64,000 bases of DNA from Anseranas semipalmata (Eukaryota > Chordata > Aves > Anseriformes > Anseranatidae), in the NCBI GenBank assembly GCA_013399115.1, contig VXAA01005253.1, forward strand, positions 163,567-227,566. Direction: 5' to 3'. The position numbers and the translations under genes were made by a program. Below the pieces are notes generated by a model. It saw only the letters and a program-made list of their open reading frames with translations, did no database searches and had not been told where the DNA came from. This document shows positions 63,501-64,000 of the stretch, piece by piece; positions within the stretch are counted from its first letter, which is position 1, and each line of letters starts with the position of its first letter.

Positions 63501-64000
63501 CATTATGAAAGACTCTGCCAAGACTTCATGAGGGAACACATTTACAGCACAAAACCAAGGCGTAACTGTCCAGCTTTAGAGCATGGCAGAATTTAAAAGC
63601 TGCAAGGGGAAACACTTAAAGCTTTCCTCTAGCCCATTGGCAAAGCAGACAATGCAAGAAATAAGCCGCTCACTTTGTGCAAAACTTACAGAACACAGTG
63701 ATAAACTCAACTTCAGATTCTTCTTCTGCCTCCCCACTCCAAATCCCCTTCACACCAGCCCCATCAAAATGAGAAATGTAACAAACCCCTGCCATTTCAC
63801 TAATACCTCATCCCATTCCTACACGCAACAACTTTACTGTGCTGTCAGTCCTTCTTGCACAGGACATATACCTCAAACTGAGGGATGCCACATGGCTCAA
63901 ATACAGATATGGACAAGCTAATACGCATTTTCAATTTAAACATAAAGCAATTTAGAAAGCAAGTGAGAAACACGATACCTTTTTCTTTAACCACTTCAAT
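51439..64000 (-). CDS. RNASEH2B: RNASEH2B, ribonuclease H2 subunit B (3' half, exons 6-11)
   Basis: RNase H2 is a nuclear A-B-C heterotrimer that removes ribonucleotides and RNA-DNA hybrids from the genome. Subunit B binds C, supports the catalytic A subunit and docks PCNA. Six minus-strand coding segments (63979-64000, 62639-62744, 59566-59644, 58611-58653, 53839-53919, 51439-51546) join in frame through GT-AG introns. They give about 145 residues, closely following human residues ~163-312 as I remember them. Recognisable blocks are [46 protein letters not shown] and [19 protein letters not shown]. The last contains the PIP box (Met, Ile, Phe-Phe). The N-terminal triple-barrel half lies beyond the window. 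There are no stops or frameshifts. Exon numbers assume the 11-exon human arrangement. The GUCY1B2 pseudogene converges on it. Confidence 0.97.
51679..52019 (+). mobile_element. Young CR1 LINE 3' fragment in RNASEH2B last intron
   Basis: The fragment is sense on the plus strand, opposite to the host gene. It encodes the end of the CR1 reverse-transcriptase ORF with no frameshift for about 80 codons ([20 protein letters not shown], then [18 protein letters not shown]). It then has the 3' untranslated part GGGTTGAAACTAGATGATCT and ends in two ATTCTATG-type terminal repeats. The intact frame suggests a relatively recent insertion. It lies about 130 bp from the last exon. Confidence 0.95.
52020..53838. 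other. RNASEH2B intron 10, remainder
   Basis: Apart from the CR1 fragment at its downstream end, this intron shows no recognisable element. Its ends are GTAAGC (donor, 53838 leftward) and the AG at 51547-51548. Confidence 0.6.
53839..53919 (-). CDS. RNASEH2B: RNASEH2B exon 10
   Basis: Twenty-seven codons in phase 0 at both ends lie between acceptor TAACATTTCAG and donor GTAAGCC. They encode [19 protein letters not shown] followed by a Lys/Asn-rich end, matching the KLSDEPVEAKEDYTKFN stretch of the human protein as remembered. This is the disordered, basic region before the PIP box. Confidence 0.95.
53920..56629. other. RNASEH2B intron 9, repeat-poor part
   Basis: No exon is recognised. A pyrimidine-rich tract (CCCTCC/TTTCC motifs) lies at about 54897-54927. 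A small inverted repeat, CCAGATCC (54974-54981) with GGATCTGG (55011-55018), may be another old palindromic relic. Confidence 0.5.
56630..58275 (+). mobile_element. Ancient CR1 LINE copy, antisense to RNASEH2B
   Basis: Phrases such as GGTCAGGTAATACGGGGATA, GAAATTAAAACAAATAGTAG, GGTCACCTGTTTTCAAGCAA, TCTTGGAACAGGTGCAAAGA and GAACAGTCTTCCAAGAGAAG occur in the order found in old amniote CR1 elements of the type abundant in turtles and crocodiles. Coding capacity is lost through many indels, and part of the middle appears deleted. A G14 run at 57087-57100 lies within the span and may be a later insertion. Boundaries are approximate. Confidence 0.75.
57087..57100. repeat. G14 homopolymer
   Basis: Fourteen consecutive G residues, a likely length-variable and error-prone site. 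Confidence 0.95.
58611..58653 (-). CDS. RNASEH2B: RNASEH2B exon 9
   Basis: A 43-bp micro-exon lies between TTTGTTCTGCAG and GTAGGAG. Its first base completes a Gly codon begun in the preceding exon, and it then encodes [14 protein letters not shown]. The corresponding human part is the proline-rich LPEPSASLPNPPSK segment as remembered. This disordered linker is the least conserved part of the visible protein. Confidence 0.93.
59566..59644 (-). CDS. RNASEH2B: RNASEH2B exon 8
   Basis: The exon has 79 bp. It begins in phase 1 (completing Asp of EED) after TTCCTGAAG and ends in phase 2 at the donor GTAAGT. It encodes [18 protein letters not shown] and SKELSKYL, nearly the same as the human [18 protein letters not shown] segment as remembered. 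This helical part closes the winged-helix-like domain. The acceptor (CCTGAAG) is atypical, but the protein match and the flanking phases fix it. Confidence 0.96.
59645..62638. other. RNASEH2B intron 7
   Basis: This is AT-rich intronic sequence with no recognised transposon or exon. It includes a C10 run ending at an N (60592-60602). Confidence 0.7.
62639..62744 (-). CDS. RNASEH2B: RNASEH2B exon 7
   Basis: The exon has 106 bp between TTTCCTATAG and GTAAGAA, phase 0 at the start and phase 1 at the end. It encodes [24 protein letters not shown] and [11 protein letters not shown]. The human counterpart carries the Aicardi-Goutieres substitution site Ala177. By my remembered numbering the equivalent residue is the Ala of VKALK, which is conserved here. 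Confidence 0.96.
62745..63978. other. RNASEH2B intron 6
   Basis: A 1.2-kb intron bounded by GTATCG at the right and the TATAG acceptor at the left. No repeats or internal exon are recognised. Confidence 0.7.
63979..64000 (-). CDS. RNASEH2B: RNASEH2B exon 6, 3' edge (cut by window)
   Basis: The last 22 bases of an exon ending AAAAAG|GTATCG. They encode the third base of one codon followed by LKWLKKK, matching LKWLEKK of the human protein immediately before VNQT. The rest of the exon and the gene's 5' half lie to the right of the window. Confidence 0.93.

Noticed and set aside
1..64000. tRNA, rRNA, microRNA hairpins, CRISPR arrays and retroviral long terminal repeats
   Set aside because: I looked for characteristic motifs and repeated layouts and saw none that could be supported. 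The miR-15/16 cluster, which in mammals lies in the same broad chromosomal region, is not in this window.

Overview
The window is vertebrate nuclear DNA, and most likely from a bird. It is gene-sparse and AT-rich, with GT-AG introns. Its recognisable interspersed repeats are almost all CR1 LINE fragments, both young-looking avian types and much older amniote types. There are no bacterial features (operons, ribosome binding sites, CRISPR). The exact species cannot be told from the sequence.

Right end (about 50.8-64.0 kb, minus strand): the 3' half of RNASEH2B, the B subunit of ribonuclease H2. Five complete coding exons and the edge of a sixth join in frame through GT-AG introns. They encode the last ~145 residues, including the PCNA-binding PIP box (MKSISSFF). 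The stop codon lies inside an AATAAA hexamer, and a second AATAAA lies about 580 bp further on. The introns hold one young CR1 fragment and one ancient CR1 copy.

Left-centre (about 12.0-28.7 kb, plus strand): scattered exon relics of GUCY1B2, the soluble guanylate cyclase beta-2 subunit. They lie in the correct order and orientation, convergent with RNASEH2B as I recall for mammals. At least eight exon-like segments are visible. They carry several in-frame stops and at least two frameshifts, so the locus reads as a unitary pseudogene. This is the most interesting content of the window.

The rest (1-12 kb, 20.8-28.1 kb, 28.7-50.8 kb) has no gene that I can support. It holds a (TTTTTC)n microsatellite, other simple repeats, several CR1 fragments (one pair nested), old palindromic MITE-like relics (the clearest a tandem pair at 47.0-47.3 kb), and an isolated CpG-rich, G-quadruplex-prone patch at 36.9-37.5 kb. 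Three single N bases are present (36943, 39781, 60602). I found no evidence of an undescribed multi-gene system. Comparisons with known proteins and repeats are from memory, not from searches.
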